Source: Limnoglobus roseus (GTDB taxonomy: Bacteria; Planctomycetota; Planctomycetia; Gemmatales; Gemmataceae). From it: a stretch of 64,000 bases of DNA. The notes below the pieces were generated by a model. The model was not told the DNA's origin. It ran no database searches and saw only the letters and a program-made list of their open reading frames with translations. Made by a program: the position numbers and the translations under genes. Location: positions 4,092,001-4,156,000 of the forward strand of contig NZ_CP042425.1 in NCBI RefSeq assembly GCF_008254045.1, read 5' to 3'. This document shows positions 38,069 to 46,575 of this stretch, in pieces (position 1 is the stretch's first letter; the number at the start of each line of letters is the position of its first letter).

Positions 38069-39127
38069 ATGCGCGACTTCTCCCCGCTGTGGCACCTCAC
38101 GCTCAACCGCTTCCGTGAATTCTTCCGCGAGCCGGCAGCCGTGTTCTGGGTCTACGGTTTCCCGCTCATCCTCGCGCTCCTCCTCGGCAGTGCCTTCCGC
38201 AACCGGCCGGTGGAACGGATTCGCGTGGACGTGGTCGCCGACGGTCCTGGTGGTGTCGTCGCCGCGAAGGCAATGCTCGACGCACTCAGGCATGACGAGC
38301 GGCTGACCGCCGTCGTCGCCCACGCGGAAGAGTGCCGCAACCGGATGCGGACGGCGAAGACCGATCTGGTCGTTACTCCGCCCGCCTCGCCCGGCGGTGC
38401 CCTGGACTACCTCGTTGAGCCGAATCGGCCGGAAGCGGTGTTGGCCCGGAACGCGGTCGATAACGTGCTGTTGCGGAGCCAACTGCCGGCCGCCGCGCTG
38501 CCGCGCGAGCAGACCATCGACGCCATCGGCGGCCGGTACATCGATTTCCTCATCCCCGGCTTGATCGGCACGAACCTGATGGGGGGCGGCCTCTGGGGCG
38601 TCGGGTTCGTCATCGTCAACATGCGCGTGCGGAAGCTCCTGAAACGCTACCTGGCCACGCCGATGCGGAAGACCGACTTCCTCCTCAGCCTCGTCATCAG
38701 CCGGACGGTGTTCACGTTCATCGAGATCGCGATCCTTTGGAGCTTCGCCTGGCTAATTTTCGACGTGCGCGTCTTCGGCAACCTGCTCGCCCTGTTCGCG
38801 CTGATGCTCGCCGGGAGTGTCTGCTTCGGCGGCATCGGCCTGCTGGTGGCTTGCCGGGCGACGACGATGGAAACCGTCTCCGGTCTGATGAACGCGATCA
38901 TGCTGCCGATGTACCTGCTCTCCGGCGTGTTCTTCTCGGCCGACCGCTTCCCGGACGGCATTCAGCCCTTCATTCAGGCCCTCCCGTTGACGGTCCTCAT
39001 CGACGGCGTGCGGTCGGTCATGAACGACGGGGCCGGGTTCGAGGTCGCGTGGAAGCCGATCCTCATTCTGTTGGCGTGGGGCGTGGTCTGCTTCGGGTTG
39101 GCCCTGCGGTTGTTCCGCTGGCGGTAA
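38069..39127 (+). CDS. ABC-2 type transporter permease
   Basis: A 352-residue membrane protein with an N-terminal helix (WVYGFPLILALLLGSAF), a soluble loop of about 130 residues, then five hydrophobic helices between about 165 and 350. The typical ABC-2 order ends with the segment GLMNAIMLPMYLLSGVFFSADRFPD. It pairs with the ATPase immediately upstream to form a homodimeric or mixed exporter. Confidence 0.92.
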   Translation: MRDFSPLWHLTLNRFREFFREPAAVFWVYGFPLILALLLGSAFRNRPVERIRVDVVADGPGGVVAAKAMLDALRHDERLTAVVAHAEECRNRMRTAKTDLVVTPPASPGGALDYLVEPNRPEAVLARNAVDNVLLRSQLPAAALPREQTIDAIGGRYIDFLIPGLIGTNLMGGGLWGVGFVIVNMRVRKLLKRYLATPMRKTDFLLSLVISRTVFTFIEIAILWSFAWLIFDVRVFGNLLALFALMLAGSVCFGGIGLLVACRATTMETVSGLMNAIMLPMYLLSGVFFSADRFPDGIQPFIQALPLTVLIDGVRSVMNDGAGFEVAWKPILILLAWGVVCFGLALRLFRWR

Positions 39128-39201
39128 CGGCTGTTCCCCGGCGGGCCGGAACGCCTACAATTCCCGGACCGCATTCTTCCCGACCGCGAACCGAGGCCCA
39201 C

Positions 39202-39891
39202 TTGTATCCGGAACTGCCCTTTCTCGCGGCCGGCGGAATCCTCTGCTTCACGCCCCTCACCCTTTACCTGTTCTGGCTCGCCGCCGTGAACCGCGGCACG
39301 AAGCCGGCCGTCGTCTCGGGCACCTGGGATTTCGTCGCCCTGCTCGCCGGCCTCAGCGGCTTCATCTTCTCCGTCGGCGTCGTGCTGGTGCTCTTGAGCA
39401 CCAGCGTGAACGTCTTCCGCCGCGGCGGCTTCGCGGAGTTACAGAAGGCGGTGACCGACGCGCAAATCGCGGCGGCCATCACGCCGATCGCCTACGCGCT
39501 GTTGGTGGTCCTGAGCGTGCTGCTCACCCTGAAGTCTCGCCGGCGGAGTCTGGTCGTTTACAACGTCCACCCGCCCGCGATTGACACCGCCCTCATCGAG
39601 ACGTTCGAAAAACTGAACCTGCCCGCGAAACGGAACGGGAACCTCTGGTCGAACGGCCGCGGGTTGATCGAGGTGGCCACCTTCCACGTCTTCAGCCACG
39701 TCACGCTGAAACTGCTCCCCGCCGATCCGCGGTTGGGCGAAGAGTTGGAGCGGGAACTGCGGACCGCGATGCCGGTCCAACCGATCGGCGAGAACCCGGC
39801 CGGCCCCTGGCTGACGACGGCGGCCGTCAGCTGCTTCATCACGACGCTGTCGTGCGTCGTCCTCACCTTCGTGGCCGCCTACAAACGCTGA
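39202..39891 (+). CDS. Membrane protein of unknown function
   Basis: A 229-residue protein with three hydrophobic helices in the first 110 residues (FLAAGGILCFTPLTLYLFWLAAV, DFVALLAGLSGFIFSVGVVLVLL, AITPIAYALLVVLSVLLTL) and one at the C-terminus. The soluble part between has a ferredoxin-like strand-helix pattern. The TTG at 39202 is chosen because GAGG lies just before it and it gives LYPELPF directly. The open frame upstream overlaps the permease. No known family is recognised. It may belong to the transporter operon but is 74 bases downstream. Confidence 0.7.
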   Translation: MYPELPFLAAGGILCFTPLTLYLFWLAAVNRGTKPAVVSGTWDFVALLAGLSGFIFSVGVVLVLLSTSVNVFRRGGFAELQKAVTDAQIAAAITPIAYALLVVLSVLLTLKSRRRSLVVYNVHPPAIDTALIETFEKLNLPAKRNGNLWSNGRGLIEVATFHVFSHVTLKLLPADPRLGEELERELRTAMPVQPIGENPAGPWLTTAAVSCFITTLSCVVLTFVAAYKR

Positions 39892-40017
39892 TCGGGCAAT
39901 CTGGGCGGGTCGGTGCGTTTTCATTCGCGGCGGGTGGGTTGTTCTGCCGATAACTCCTGCAACGGTCACGAGTGGCCGGCGGATGGCTCCGCCTGCCGTG
40001 ATTGCGAGGAGCGCACA

Positions 40018-40359
40018 ATGAACAAGCTACTCATCGCGGTGGCGGCCGCCGCCTGCGTCGCGGTCGGGGACAGCCGCGCCGACTTCGGCACGCCGCCGCA
40101 CCCGGCCGCGCCGAGCGCGGAGGCCCCGGTTAGCACGGCCGGCCAGTACGGCTGGAACCCGATCCTGAAGAAGATCTTCTGGTGGAAAAAGAGCGATTGC
40201 TCGACGGGAGACTGCGGCAAGGGCGGCGCCTGTAAGGGCGGCAACTGTGCCCCGCCTGCCGGTCCGCCGCCGTTCATGGGCGGCACGCTGGTGTACCCGA
40301 ACCACCAGTTCGCCCGCAGCCCGCGCGACTACTTCATGTACGGGCACGGCGGCAACTAA
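40018..40359 (+). CDS. Small exported Gly/Cys-containing protein
   Basis: The 113-residue product begins with a signal peptide (MNKLLIAVAAAACVAVGDSRA) after a strong GAGGAG site. The mature part has a tryptophan-lysine patch (KKIFWWKKSDC), a cluster of four to five cysteines with glycine (DCSTGDCGKGGACKGGNC type spacing), and a Pro-rich stretch. It probably folds around disulfides or metal outside the cytoplasm. A terminator hairpin follows nine bases after the stop. No family is recognised, though similar small Cys-rich secreted proteins are frequent in Gemmata relatives. Confidence 0.75.
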   Translation: MNKLLIAVAAAACVAVGDSRADFGTPPHPAAPSAEAPVSTAGQYGWNPILKKIFWWKKSDCSTGDCGKGGACKGGNCAPPAGPPPFMGGTLVYPNHQFARSPRDYFMYGHGGN

Positions 40360-40367
40360 ATCGCGAA

Positions 40368-40395
40368 AGCCCAGGGACGACCGTCCTTGGGCTGT
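40368..40395 (+). terminator. Terminator hairpin after the small secreted protein
   Basis: AGCCCAGGGA pairs with TCCTTGGGCT (one G-T pair) over a short loop, followed by a weak T-containing tail. It separates convergent genes and may work on both strands. Confidence 0.65.
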
Positions 40396-40404
40396 TCCGT
40401 TTCG

Positions 40405-41466
40405 TCACTTCCCGCGGTTCATCCGCTCCACGTCTTTGATGAACCCGAGCGCCTCGTCCACGGTGCCGACCATCGCCCCCGGCACGCGGCCGCCGACATC
40501 ACACTCGTTCAGCAGCAGCAAGTCTTCGAAATCCTCGTGCGCTTCCAGGCGCCGCTTCCCCTTCGCCCCGAGCGTGTTCGCCTTGTAGTCGTGGGCCAGC
40601 ATGTGGTTCTCGATCAGCCACGCCGTGCGCTCGGTGAGCAACCCGTCCAGGGCTTGCAGCCCCGCGTTGACGTGGTCGCCGCGGTCCAACCCCTTGCCCA
40701 CGTCGTGCAACAAGGCCGCTAGCAGGAACTCCTCGTCCCACGGCCGGGCGTCCTTCGCGAGTTCGAAGACTTGCAGCGTGTGGTACAAGACGTCGCCTTC
40801 CGGGTGGTACTGCCGCGATTGGCCGACGTTCTCCAGCGGCAGCAACAAGAGGCGAAAGAGTTGATACGGGTCGATCTCCTCGTCTTGGTCCGCGAGGGCT
40901 TCGTCGAGGTTCACGTTCGGGTACTCGCGTTCGAGCAGTTGCTCTAACTCGGCGATCGACGCCCGCTCGATGGCCTTGCCGGTGATCGACGACTTGAAGA
41001 CGTAGTGGGCCTGGTTCTCGGCGTACACCGTCAGTTCGAAGTTGAACGTGTCGAAGACGTGGATGTGAATGAACGTCCGCGACTCGCTGTTCTTGGTGAT
41101 CTGCTTGTACTCCACGTCGTATTGTAACCCCTCGGCTTCGAGGATGGACGTGATCGGCTCGACGAAATCGCAGAACAGGTGGAGGTCGATGTCCGACCCC
41201 TTGCGGGTGTGGCCGGTCATGACGCTGCCGATGAGCCGCGGGCGGAAGCGGCATAGTCGCCGCATGAGCCAGAGCGCCCGCAGGCGCATCTGCTTGAGGT
41301 TGTTGGTGCGGGATTCGCCCTCGTGGGTGCGGGCGAAGAGTTGAACGAGTTCGCGGACCTCCGCGTTGCTCGGCAGGTCGCTGGGTTTGACGTAGCCGCG
41401 GCAGATCCGCTTGGCGGCTTTCTTCTTGGCGGTGAAGTACTCTGACTTGCGTCTACTGCCTGACGG
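40405..41466 (-). pseudogene. Nucleotidyltransferase-HD domain gene, 5' end removed by prophage insertion
   Basis: The frame is open from 41466 to 40405 with no proper start at its 5' end. It begins abruptly with about 20 residues leading into SEYFTAKKKAAKR, and an in-frame TGA lies immediately upstream. Inside are a Pol-beta-type nucleotidyltransferase motif (LIGSVMTGHTRKGSDIDLHLF, with GS and DxD) and an HD domain (LLAALLHDVGKGLDRGDH), the layout of CCA-adding or poly(A) polymerase-like and nucleotide-sensing enzymes. Internal ATG codons, for example 41289, could still express a shortened protein of 294 residues retaining both domains. The missing N-terminus should lie at the other prophage end. 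Confidence 0.78.
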
Positions 41467-43232
41467 TCATTTCCAGCGTTTTTGAGCGTTAAACTGATTT
41501 TGGTTTCGGACAGTTCCCACCGCTTTTGGCCCAACTTCTTTCCTACCGTTCCTTCTCTACGAACCCAACGGAACCGCACGTTCAGGCCGATTGCCCGAAG
41601 CAAGCCCCGGAACTTGTCCGGCTCTTTCAACGAGACGACAATCGGCATTTTGAACGTCGGTTGTCCCTCTGCCACATCTTCCCAAACTAAGTGATTCCCG
41701 TCGGGCAAACTTTGAATAACTTCACTTTCGCTCAATCTAGCAAATGTTATATCGTTGATTGGTTGCCCGTGGACTTCCGCCGGTAACAACGTCAACAGGT
41801 TATCCCGGACGTTCGCCCACCAATCGGACCAGTCAACCGGGTTGCCTTGTGCCGTCAACTGATTCTCGACCTCTCGCAGTTCAGCGGCCCATTCCTCGAC
41901 ACGCTTCCATGCCGATGCCGCACGCTCTTTGGGGGCAAGCAATGCGTTCTCTTCCGCCGTCGCTACCTTCCGCCTCAGATCGGCAACCTTGGCTTTCAGA
42001 ATCGTTTCCTGACCGGCCGTTTTCTTCGCCGGTTTCGTCTCGGCCATTTCCAATAACTGACGATCAACGTGCGTTCTGAGGTAGTCAACGACCGTCCCCA
42101 AGACTTCCGTTTCCTTGACCTGATAATAGGCACACCGCTCCCCGTCAGCACCAGGGCGGCGACGACCGCTCATACACGAGTAGACGTTCCGGCCGTTGCT
42201 AATGCTCTTTTGAAGCCGACAGCCGCAATGGTCGCAGTAGAGGAAGCCGGACAACAGACCGATACCCATTGGCCTTGCCTTCGTCCGTGACTCTGTCCGT
42301 TCCTTCAAGAGCCGTTGAACCTCATTCCACTGCTCGACACTCACCAGGGCAGGACAAGCGTTGTCCTTTTGCTCAACACCTTCCAGGCGGTAATGGACTT
42401 GATGAGAGTTAGCCGAGCGTGTGCCGAGCATGGAACGGCCAACGTAGGCCGGACAACGCAACGTGTAACGAATCATTTGCTCTGTCCAGGCATGACCGGC
42501 CCTGCCAATCGTTCGGGCAAGCAATGGCACCGGATGACCTTCCCTGTTCAACTTCCTTGCCAATTCATAGAAGGACGTATTTTCCGAAATGAAGCGATTG
42601 AAGATTAGCCGGATCACTTCGGCGTCTTCCTTGTTCTCAACCAACGTGAGGAACCAGTTCTTGGGTTTTTGGAACACTTCGAAACGGCGAACTACCTTTT
42701 GGACGTTACCGGCAGCGTCCACGTATTGCCGATCATAGCCGAATGGGATTTGGCCAGACGCCCAATACCCACGGGCAAGCCTTCCCGCCCGTCCTCGGTT
42801 CACGTCGGACGCCAGTGAGACAGAGAATCTATGGTTGTTCTCGCAGAACATGCCCCACAACATTCGGCCTTCGACCGTGCGCCAGTCGAAGTTACCGTCA
42901 CTCATACAGGCCAGGAAGCAACCGTTTTCCATGAGTGGCTTGACGTAGGTTGCGGACTGTATGGAATTTAAACGTCCGAACCGTGAACTATTCCAGACGA
43001 GAATTGCGGCCCATTTTTTCGAGTAGGATTCGGCAATCATTTCATGGAAGGCAACACGCTTTTTCGTGTCTTTGCTTCCGCTCTTCCCATCGTCAACGAA
43101 CTTGCCAACAATCCGATAATTGTTGCGTTTGGCCCATACCCTCAATTCCTTCTCTTGATCCTCGCAACTCTTGTCCTGCTTCTTTGAACTGGCACGCAAG
43201 TAGAGGACGGCGGGAATCAGTTCCGTTTTCAT
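41217..43232 (-). CDS. Large serine recombinase (phage integrase), C-terminus fused to host DNA
   Basis: This 671-codon frame starts after a GAGAGAGA site. The N-terminal resolvase domain has the catalytic motif YLRASSKKQDKSCEDQ (Ser near 15). The recombinase domain is at about 200-310 (EDAEVIRLIFNRFISENTSFYELARKLNREG). A zinc ribbon (CDHCGC with a second Cys pair) sits at about 340-380, and a coiled coil near 410-470. It would integrate and excise the prophage. The native protein probably ends near NAGNDRQ (about 41,470). The last 80 or so residues are Ser/Ala/Arg-rich and encoded by host DNA in the wrong frame, overlapping the truncated HD gene. So the listed 3' end reflects the integrated state. 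Confidence 0.93.
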   Translation of the reverse strand: MKTELIPAVLYLRASSKKQDKSCEDQEKELRVWAKRNNYRIVGKFVDDGKSGSKDTKKRVAFHEMIAESYSKKWAAILVWNSSRFGRLNSIQSATYVKPLMENGCFLACMSDGNFDWRTVEGRMLWGMFCENNHRFSVSLASDVNRGRAGRLARGYWASGQIPFGYDRQYVDAAGNVQKVVRRFEVFQKPKNWFLTLVENKEDAEVIRLIFNRFISENTSFYELARKLNREGHPVPLLARTIGRAGHAWTEQMIRYTLRCPAYVGRSMLGTRSANSHQVHYRLEGVEQKDNACPALVSVEQWNEVQRLLKERTESRTKARPMGIGLLSGFLYCDHCGCRLQKSISNGRNVYSCMSGRRRPGADGERCAYYQVKETEVLGTVVDYLRTHVDRQLLEMAETKPAKKTAGQETILKAKVADLRRKVATAEENALLAPKERAASAWKRVEEWAAELREVENQLTAQGNPVDWSDWWANVRDNLLTLLPAEVHGQPINDITFARLSESEVIQSLPDGNHLVWEDVAEGQPTFKMPIVVSLKEPDKFRGLLRAIGLNVRFRWVRREGTVGKKLGQKRWELSETKISLTLKNAGNDRQAVDASQSTSPPRRKPPSGSAAATSNPATCRATRRSANSFNSSPAPTRANPAPTTSSRCACGRSGSCGDYAASARGSSAAS
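41440..41480. other. Prophage-host junction (attachment site, one side)
   Basis: Host-like coding sequence (GC-rich, in frame with the HD gene) gives way within this interval to lower-GC phage sequence coding for the recombinase C-terminus. Large serine recombinases cut at a two-base core, so only one side can be seen and the exact base cannot be fixed. Confidence 0.7.
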
Positions 43233-43268
43233 TTTGTCTCTCTCGTTAGGCAGTGCGTTGAAGTAGCG

Positions 43269-43296
43269 ATTATCGTACTACCGTTTATCGGTCGAA
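43269..43296 (-). promoter_or_regulatory. Possible promoter of the recombinase gene
   Basis: On the minus strand, TTCGAC and GATAAT are separated by 16 bases, about 40 bases before the ATG. The match to a sigma-70 promoter is moderate. Confidence 0.4.
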
Positions 43297-43311
43297 AGGG
43301 GAAGGCCAGGA

Positions 43312-43341
43312 CATTAAAAAACCCCGCCGATTGGCGGGGTT
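43312..43341 (-). terminator. Rho-independent terminator of the leftward small-gene block
   Basis: On the minus strand, AACCCCGCC and GGCGGGGTT form a stem followed by a T run. It would stop transcripts from 43360-43758 before they enter the recombinase gene, leaving the recombinase under its own promoter. Confidence 0.85.
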
Positions 43342-43359
43342 GGTCGGGGCGGTTGTCGT

Positions 43360-43758
43360 TTACCAACTGTTCATCACTCGCAACGTGTCATGCGTTCCGT
43401 GGAGGAGTGTGTGTGTGCCGGACAGAAGAGAGGGAACGTAACCACCGTCGGCCTCAAAATCAGTAATTAAATCCTCCAGTTCTGACGTGGCATCGAATAG
43501 GAGCCTCACCACGTCACTTACCTTCTTTTCGAGTTGTTCGTAGCGTTTTTCTTTTTGAGTCTTCTTTTTTTGCGGAAACATCTTCCTTCGCTGAGCCGAG
43601 ATCAGAGAGGGCGAATACTGAGTTTGCGAGATATTGAGTGCGGCAAGTTCGTCCATTACCAGACCGTTCGGTATGTTGCCACGTCGCCGGAATACCTCAC
43701 GGATTGCTTCCGACACATTCGGGACACTGACCGCCTTCGTCACCTTCGTCGCTGCCAT
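43360..43758 (-). CDS. Phage protein of unknown function, possible DNA-binding
   Basis: The 132-residue product starts at 43758 after a good GAGGT site (an ATG at 43809 lacks one). The N-terminal half (VSEAIREVFRRRGNIPNGLVMDELAALN) resembles a helix-turn-helix-like unit. A very basic stretch follows (RRKMFPQKKKTQKEKRYEQ) and then an acidic helix. The pattern suggests nucleic-acid binding, possibly regulatory. It is the last gene before the leftward terminator. Confidence 0.65.
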   Translation of the reverse strand: MAATKVTKAVSVPNVSEAIREVFRRRGNIPNGLVMDELAALNISQTQYSPSLISAQRRKMFPQKKKTQKEKRYEQLEKKVSDVVRLLFDATSELEDLITDFEADGGYVPSLLSGTHTLLHGTHDTLRVMNSW

Positions 43759-43816
43759 GTCGTTTACCTCGGGTGTTGGTGGACTCTGGGACGGGGGGTG
43801 TATGGTCACTCAGTTC

Positions 43817-44182
43817 TCATTTTCTTCTCATCAATTCCCGTTCCCTGTCGTGAGCGTCGAAGGCGTCAATCACTTCCCCCGCTACTCGTTTGGCCTTTGC
43901 CTCAAGAGCCTTCATTTCCTGTTCGTGAGCCGCTAGTTTCGGTTTCATTTCGGCCCACGCTCTTTGCGTCTTGGCCAACTCCCCTTCGGTAACGGCTAGT
44001 TTGGCTTCCTTTGCCCTTAGCCGTTCCTCTTCTTTAAATGTTATGGCCGTGTATCCAGCGTAGTGGGCAACGGTGGCAACCAGGATCACGCCGAACACCG
44101 CACCGCACACCAGGGAAGCCACCGGCAACCCTGACGATTCCCGACGGTAGCGGTTGTTCTCGCAGAATTCGAATTCGTTCAC
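43817..44182 (-). CDS. Small membrane protein with coiled coil
   Basis: A 121-residue protein. It has an N-terminal polar segment, one transmembrane helix (about 20-43, PVASLVCGAVFGVILVATVAHYAGY), and then a long charged heptad-rich helix (EEERLRAKEAKLAVTEGELAKTQRAW) to the end. This resembles phage membrane proteins of the spanin or superinfection-exclusion kind, but the location in the early leftward block argues against lysis. Function unknown. Confidence 0.65.
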   Translation of the reverse strand: MNEFEFCENNRYRRESSGLPVASLVCGAVFGVILVATVAHYAGYTAITFKEEERLRAKEAKLAVTEGELAKTQRAWAEMKPKLAAHEQEMKALEAKAKRVAGEVIDAFDAHDRERELMRRK

Positions 44183-44242
44183 GTTCTGTCCTCCGTTAGT
44201 GTAAAGTCCTCACCAGGAAATTTAGGAAGACTATCGGAATAG

Positions 44243-44872
44243 TCAAACGGTTGTACGAAGTTTTAATCTCTCGATAAGTTTGGGCGTGAACTCGCCTCGG
44301 ATGCGTTTGGCGGTATCGGCATCTTTCTCGGCTAACGTGTCAGCGTATGCCAACCAACCGACGTAATCCCATTGTGTGAGGTTACGCCATATGTTTACCT
44401 CGGCATCGTCCTCAGGTAATCGCAGAAACCAATAGGGACGACTGAACACCATGTCGCCGCAACGGATTTGGGTTCGTAGCCGCAAGAACTCTTGCGACTC
44501 GGCCGAGAACTTAGCCCACCATGCGGCAGCCACGGCTTTCCGTCGTTCCTCCTCTTGTTCGGCCTTCCGTCGCTCTTCCTCTCGTTCGGCGAGTTCTTGG
44601 ATTCTGAGCCGTTTGGATCCCTCACGTGATTCCCTACGTGCCGCTTTTCGTGCTGCCTTACGTGTGGCTCTGACTCTGTCAGCATACAGTTCAGGCGGGA
44701 TGACGAGATCGATACCATCAAGGTTTGGTTGGATGCCGTTGACCACAACGCCCAACCAAATATCGTAAATATCCGAGTCGTCGAATTCCGGCAAGAGATT
44801 TTTTAATCGTGCCCTGTCCTTCGGATTTTCGATCTCGCCTAGAATCTCACGTTCTTGTTGCTTGCGTTCCAT
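44243..44872 (-). CDS. Phage protein of unknown function with charged coiled coil
   Basis: The 209-residue product starts at 44872 (MERKQQERE) with GGAG upstream; an ATG at 44902 is less likely because it overlaps the promoter -10 element. The middle is a highly charged helix (ATRKAARKAARRESREGSKRLRIQELAEREEERRKAEQEEE). The C-terminal 80 residues look globular and aromatic (WWAKFSAESQEFLRL, FSRPYWFLRLPEDDAEVNIWRNLTQWDYVGWLAYADTL). No family is recognised. A good promoter lies directly upstream. Confidence 0.7.
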   Translation of the reverse strand: MERKQQEREILGEIENPKDRARLKNLLPEFDDSDIYDIWLGVVVNGIQPNLDGIDLVIPPELYADRVRATRKAARKAARRESREGSKRLRIQELAEREEERRKAEQEEERRKAVAAAWWAKFSAESQEFLRLRTQIRCGDMVFSRPYWFLRLPEDDAEVNIWRNLTQWDYVGWLAYADTLAEKDADTAKRIRGEFTPKLIERLKLRTTV

Positions 44873-44900
44873 GTTCTTTCTCCATGAGTGTGAAAAAATC

Positions 44901-44929
44901 ATAATATCAGAATTTGCTTAGAATATCAA
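44901..44929 (-). promoter_or_regulatory. Sigma-70-type promoter for the 44243-44872 gene
   Basis: On the minus strand, TTGATA (44929-44924) and TATTAT (44906-44901) are spaced exactly 17 bases. They lie in an AT-rich gap about 30 bases before the start codon. This is the best conventional promoter in the prophage part, in contrast to the motif used in the rightward block. Confidence 0.7.
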
Positions 44930-45084
44930 TAAAAACCTGTATATGCCGACCTAAAAAAGTGCAAAAAAAGACTTTACGGTACACAAAGGATCGGAACGAG
45001 AGTGGGACAGAATAGGGGCGGTTCTGAATTTGGAAGGTTACGGAAATCGCAGGATCACCGTACACTTACCAACCGCCCCACGCT

Positions 45085-45282
45085 CTAACGGGAAGGCGAG
45101 AGAAGGTGAGATAATTTCTGTAAACAAAGCAGGAAGCCGTATGTTTCGTAGTGGTCTCGTGAAACACAGGTGATGCCCGTGGCAAGCGGAATAGTCCAGC
45201 CGTCCGGCTCTCGGTAGTTGACCTTGTAGCCGTAGCGTTTGGCAGCACGCCGAATGCGTCCCTTGAGTGCCTTTTCCGTCAT
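45085..45282 (-). CDS. Small phage protein of unknown function
   Basis: The 65-residue product starts at 45282 (MTEKALKGRIRRAAKRYGYKVNY) after a GAGG site. It has a basic N-terminal helix followed by strands (GWTIPLATGITCVSRDHYETYGFLLC) and two cysteines. The upstream extension to 45357 has no ribosome-binding site. Function unknown. It is flanked by AT-rich non-coding stretches of about 140-210 bases. Confidence 0.55.
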   Translation of the reverse strand: MTEKALKGRIRRAAKRYGYKVNYREPDGWTIPLATGITCVSRDHYETYGFLLCLQKLSHLLSPSR

Positions 45283-45425
45283 CTTAGACCTCGCATAAGA
45301 TTTAAAGTAGGACGCCCTAGGAAACGATCCAGGGGCGTGTCTACCTTTAGATATCAATCAATAAGCAACGTAATTTAGTCTGACTCTTTCAAAAATACTA
45401 GAGCCTTTTTGACCTGAACACTTCT

Positions 45426-45728
45426 CTAGTGCTTATTTATTTCCTTTAGTCCTAGTGACTCGTAATGCTCGTGGATTTCCAAAATTGCGTCTTCCTCGTT
45501 GCGCTGGCTAACTAGACAGCCGTCGAGGTGTCCCACGTCATAGCCTGACGCAAAGGCATTCATGTAAGTAATGGCAGCCTCGTGTGAATGACCTTCCCAG
45601 AAAGATGACCGCTTTTTGTTGTATAGCGTCCATCCTTCCTCATCGGTGTGCTTTGAAAGGTAGTGCTTCTTACGGGCAAGCCTCAGAACTCTTTTTTTCC
45701 CCGCCTCGTCTTGTGTGATTCTGCTCAT
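45426..45728 (-). CDS. Small phage protein of unknown function
   Basis: A 100-residue protein, basic at the N-terminus (GKKRVLRLARKKHYLSKH) and acidic toward the C-terminus. It has an aromatic middle (EEGWTLYNKKRSSFWEGHSHEAAITYMNAF). It overlaps the upstream gene by four bases (ATGA), so the two are translationally coupled. Probably an early-expressed host-interaction protein, judging only by position and size. Confidence 0.62.
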   Translation of the reverse strand: MSRITQDEAGKKRVLRLARKKHYLSKHTDEEGWTLYNKKRSSFWEGHSHEAAITYMNAFASGYDVGHLDGCLVSQRNEEDAILEIHEHYESLGLKEINKH

Positions 45729-45961
45729 TCGCAGTCCTCCAATACGTCCGCTATGTTAACAACCTCGGTGGTTGTCTCTTCTGAATCGTAACACCAGTCA
45801 TCGTCGTTAAAAACCTCGGTCCCTTCGTTGAATGGTCCGCATACGTCTTCGTCGCAATAATACAGGGCGTAATCTCTGGCCTCTTCCTCGGATTCCGCAT
45901 TGATTCCTAGCACTCGTGACGAGTATAGGGTACGCTCTACGATGATTTCAAACTTTGGCAT
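45725..45961 (-). CDS. Small acidic phage protein, DpnD/PcfM-like pattern
   Basis: A 78-residue, strongly acidic protein. The start MPKFEIIVERTLYSSRVLGINAESEEEARDYAL has the strand-strand-helix pattern of DpnD/PcfM-like small proteins (a strand, then A-E-S-E-E-E-A, then a helix). The rest is almost entirely Asp, Glu, Asn and Thr. High negative charge in a first leftward gene is also seen in DNA-mimic anti-restriction proteins. That is speculation from composition. It is the first gene of the coupled pair and probably the first transcribed. Confidence 0.62.
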   Translation of the reverse strand: MPKFEIIVERTLYSSRVLGINAESEEEARDYALYYCDEDVCGPFNEGTEVFNDDDWCYDSEETTTEVVNIADVLEDCE

Positions 45962-46575
45962 TTACTAAAACCTCTCAGATAATGAATGAGAGTAGAGTAT
46001 AACAAATCATGTGTAGAGAATAAAGAGCGGCAATTCATTCTAACCAACATTAGAATCTTTAAAGTTTATACTGTCTGATAATTGGCGTGTTGTTTAGTTA
46101 GTAAATTACGTGAGGGGGTTTCCCACCGTCATAATCTTAGGTTCTAGAGGGAAGGTTCTAGAGGATTAGGAGGGAAGCACAAATAAAGCATTAACCGCAC
46201 GTCTAGTAAGCCACCGTATCGCTTTGACGACCAGGACACCATTGCCCTGTAACTTACCCTTTACTCACTACCGCTTTTTATTTATGACATTGTTAGACCA
46301 GGACGTAACCCCAACGCATCATTCACTAGATGCCCGTTGCCTGGAAACTGCGAACTAACGCAGAGCAGTATTTCAGTTTTTCGCACAGAAGGGACGAGAA
46401 TCAAAGTCCCATTTCTTTATTTATTAAATTATCTCTGCCAGTTGATACGTTGATGGCTCGCAACGTGATAATCTTTTTGTGGAAGGGAGAAAGATCAAAT
46501 TCTTGTAACCCTACAGTTGAATAGTTGACTAAGTATTATAGTCTCCAGGAATGAAAAATCTACGCTAGATACTGG
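45962..46575. promoter_or_regulatory. Divergent AT-rich control region between leftward and rightward phage blocks
   Basis: About 610 bases without a supported gene. Contents are: a minus-strand TATACT -10-like element at 45996-46001; a perfect dyad ATTCTAA-N6-TTAGAAT at 46037-46056, operator-like; a 12-base direct repeat AGGTTCTAGAGG at 46139-46150 and 46153-46164; a small palindrome GACTA-N7-TAGTC at 46528-46544; and the CTAGATAC motif just before 46576. The layout resembles a lysis-lysogeny control region, but no repressor gene is visible beside it. Confidence 0.55.
46565..46575 (+). promoter_or_regulatory. Phage intergenic motif, copy 1 (CTAGATACTG)
   Basis: Its first base lies 11 bases before the ATG at 46576. 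No Shine-Dalgarno sequence is present between motif and start. Confidence 0.55.

Noticed and set aside
46330..46524. 64-codon open frame in the phage control region
   Set aside because: No ribosome-binding site or motif copy precedes it, and composition matches surrounding non-coding DNA.
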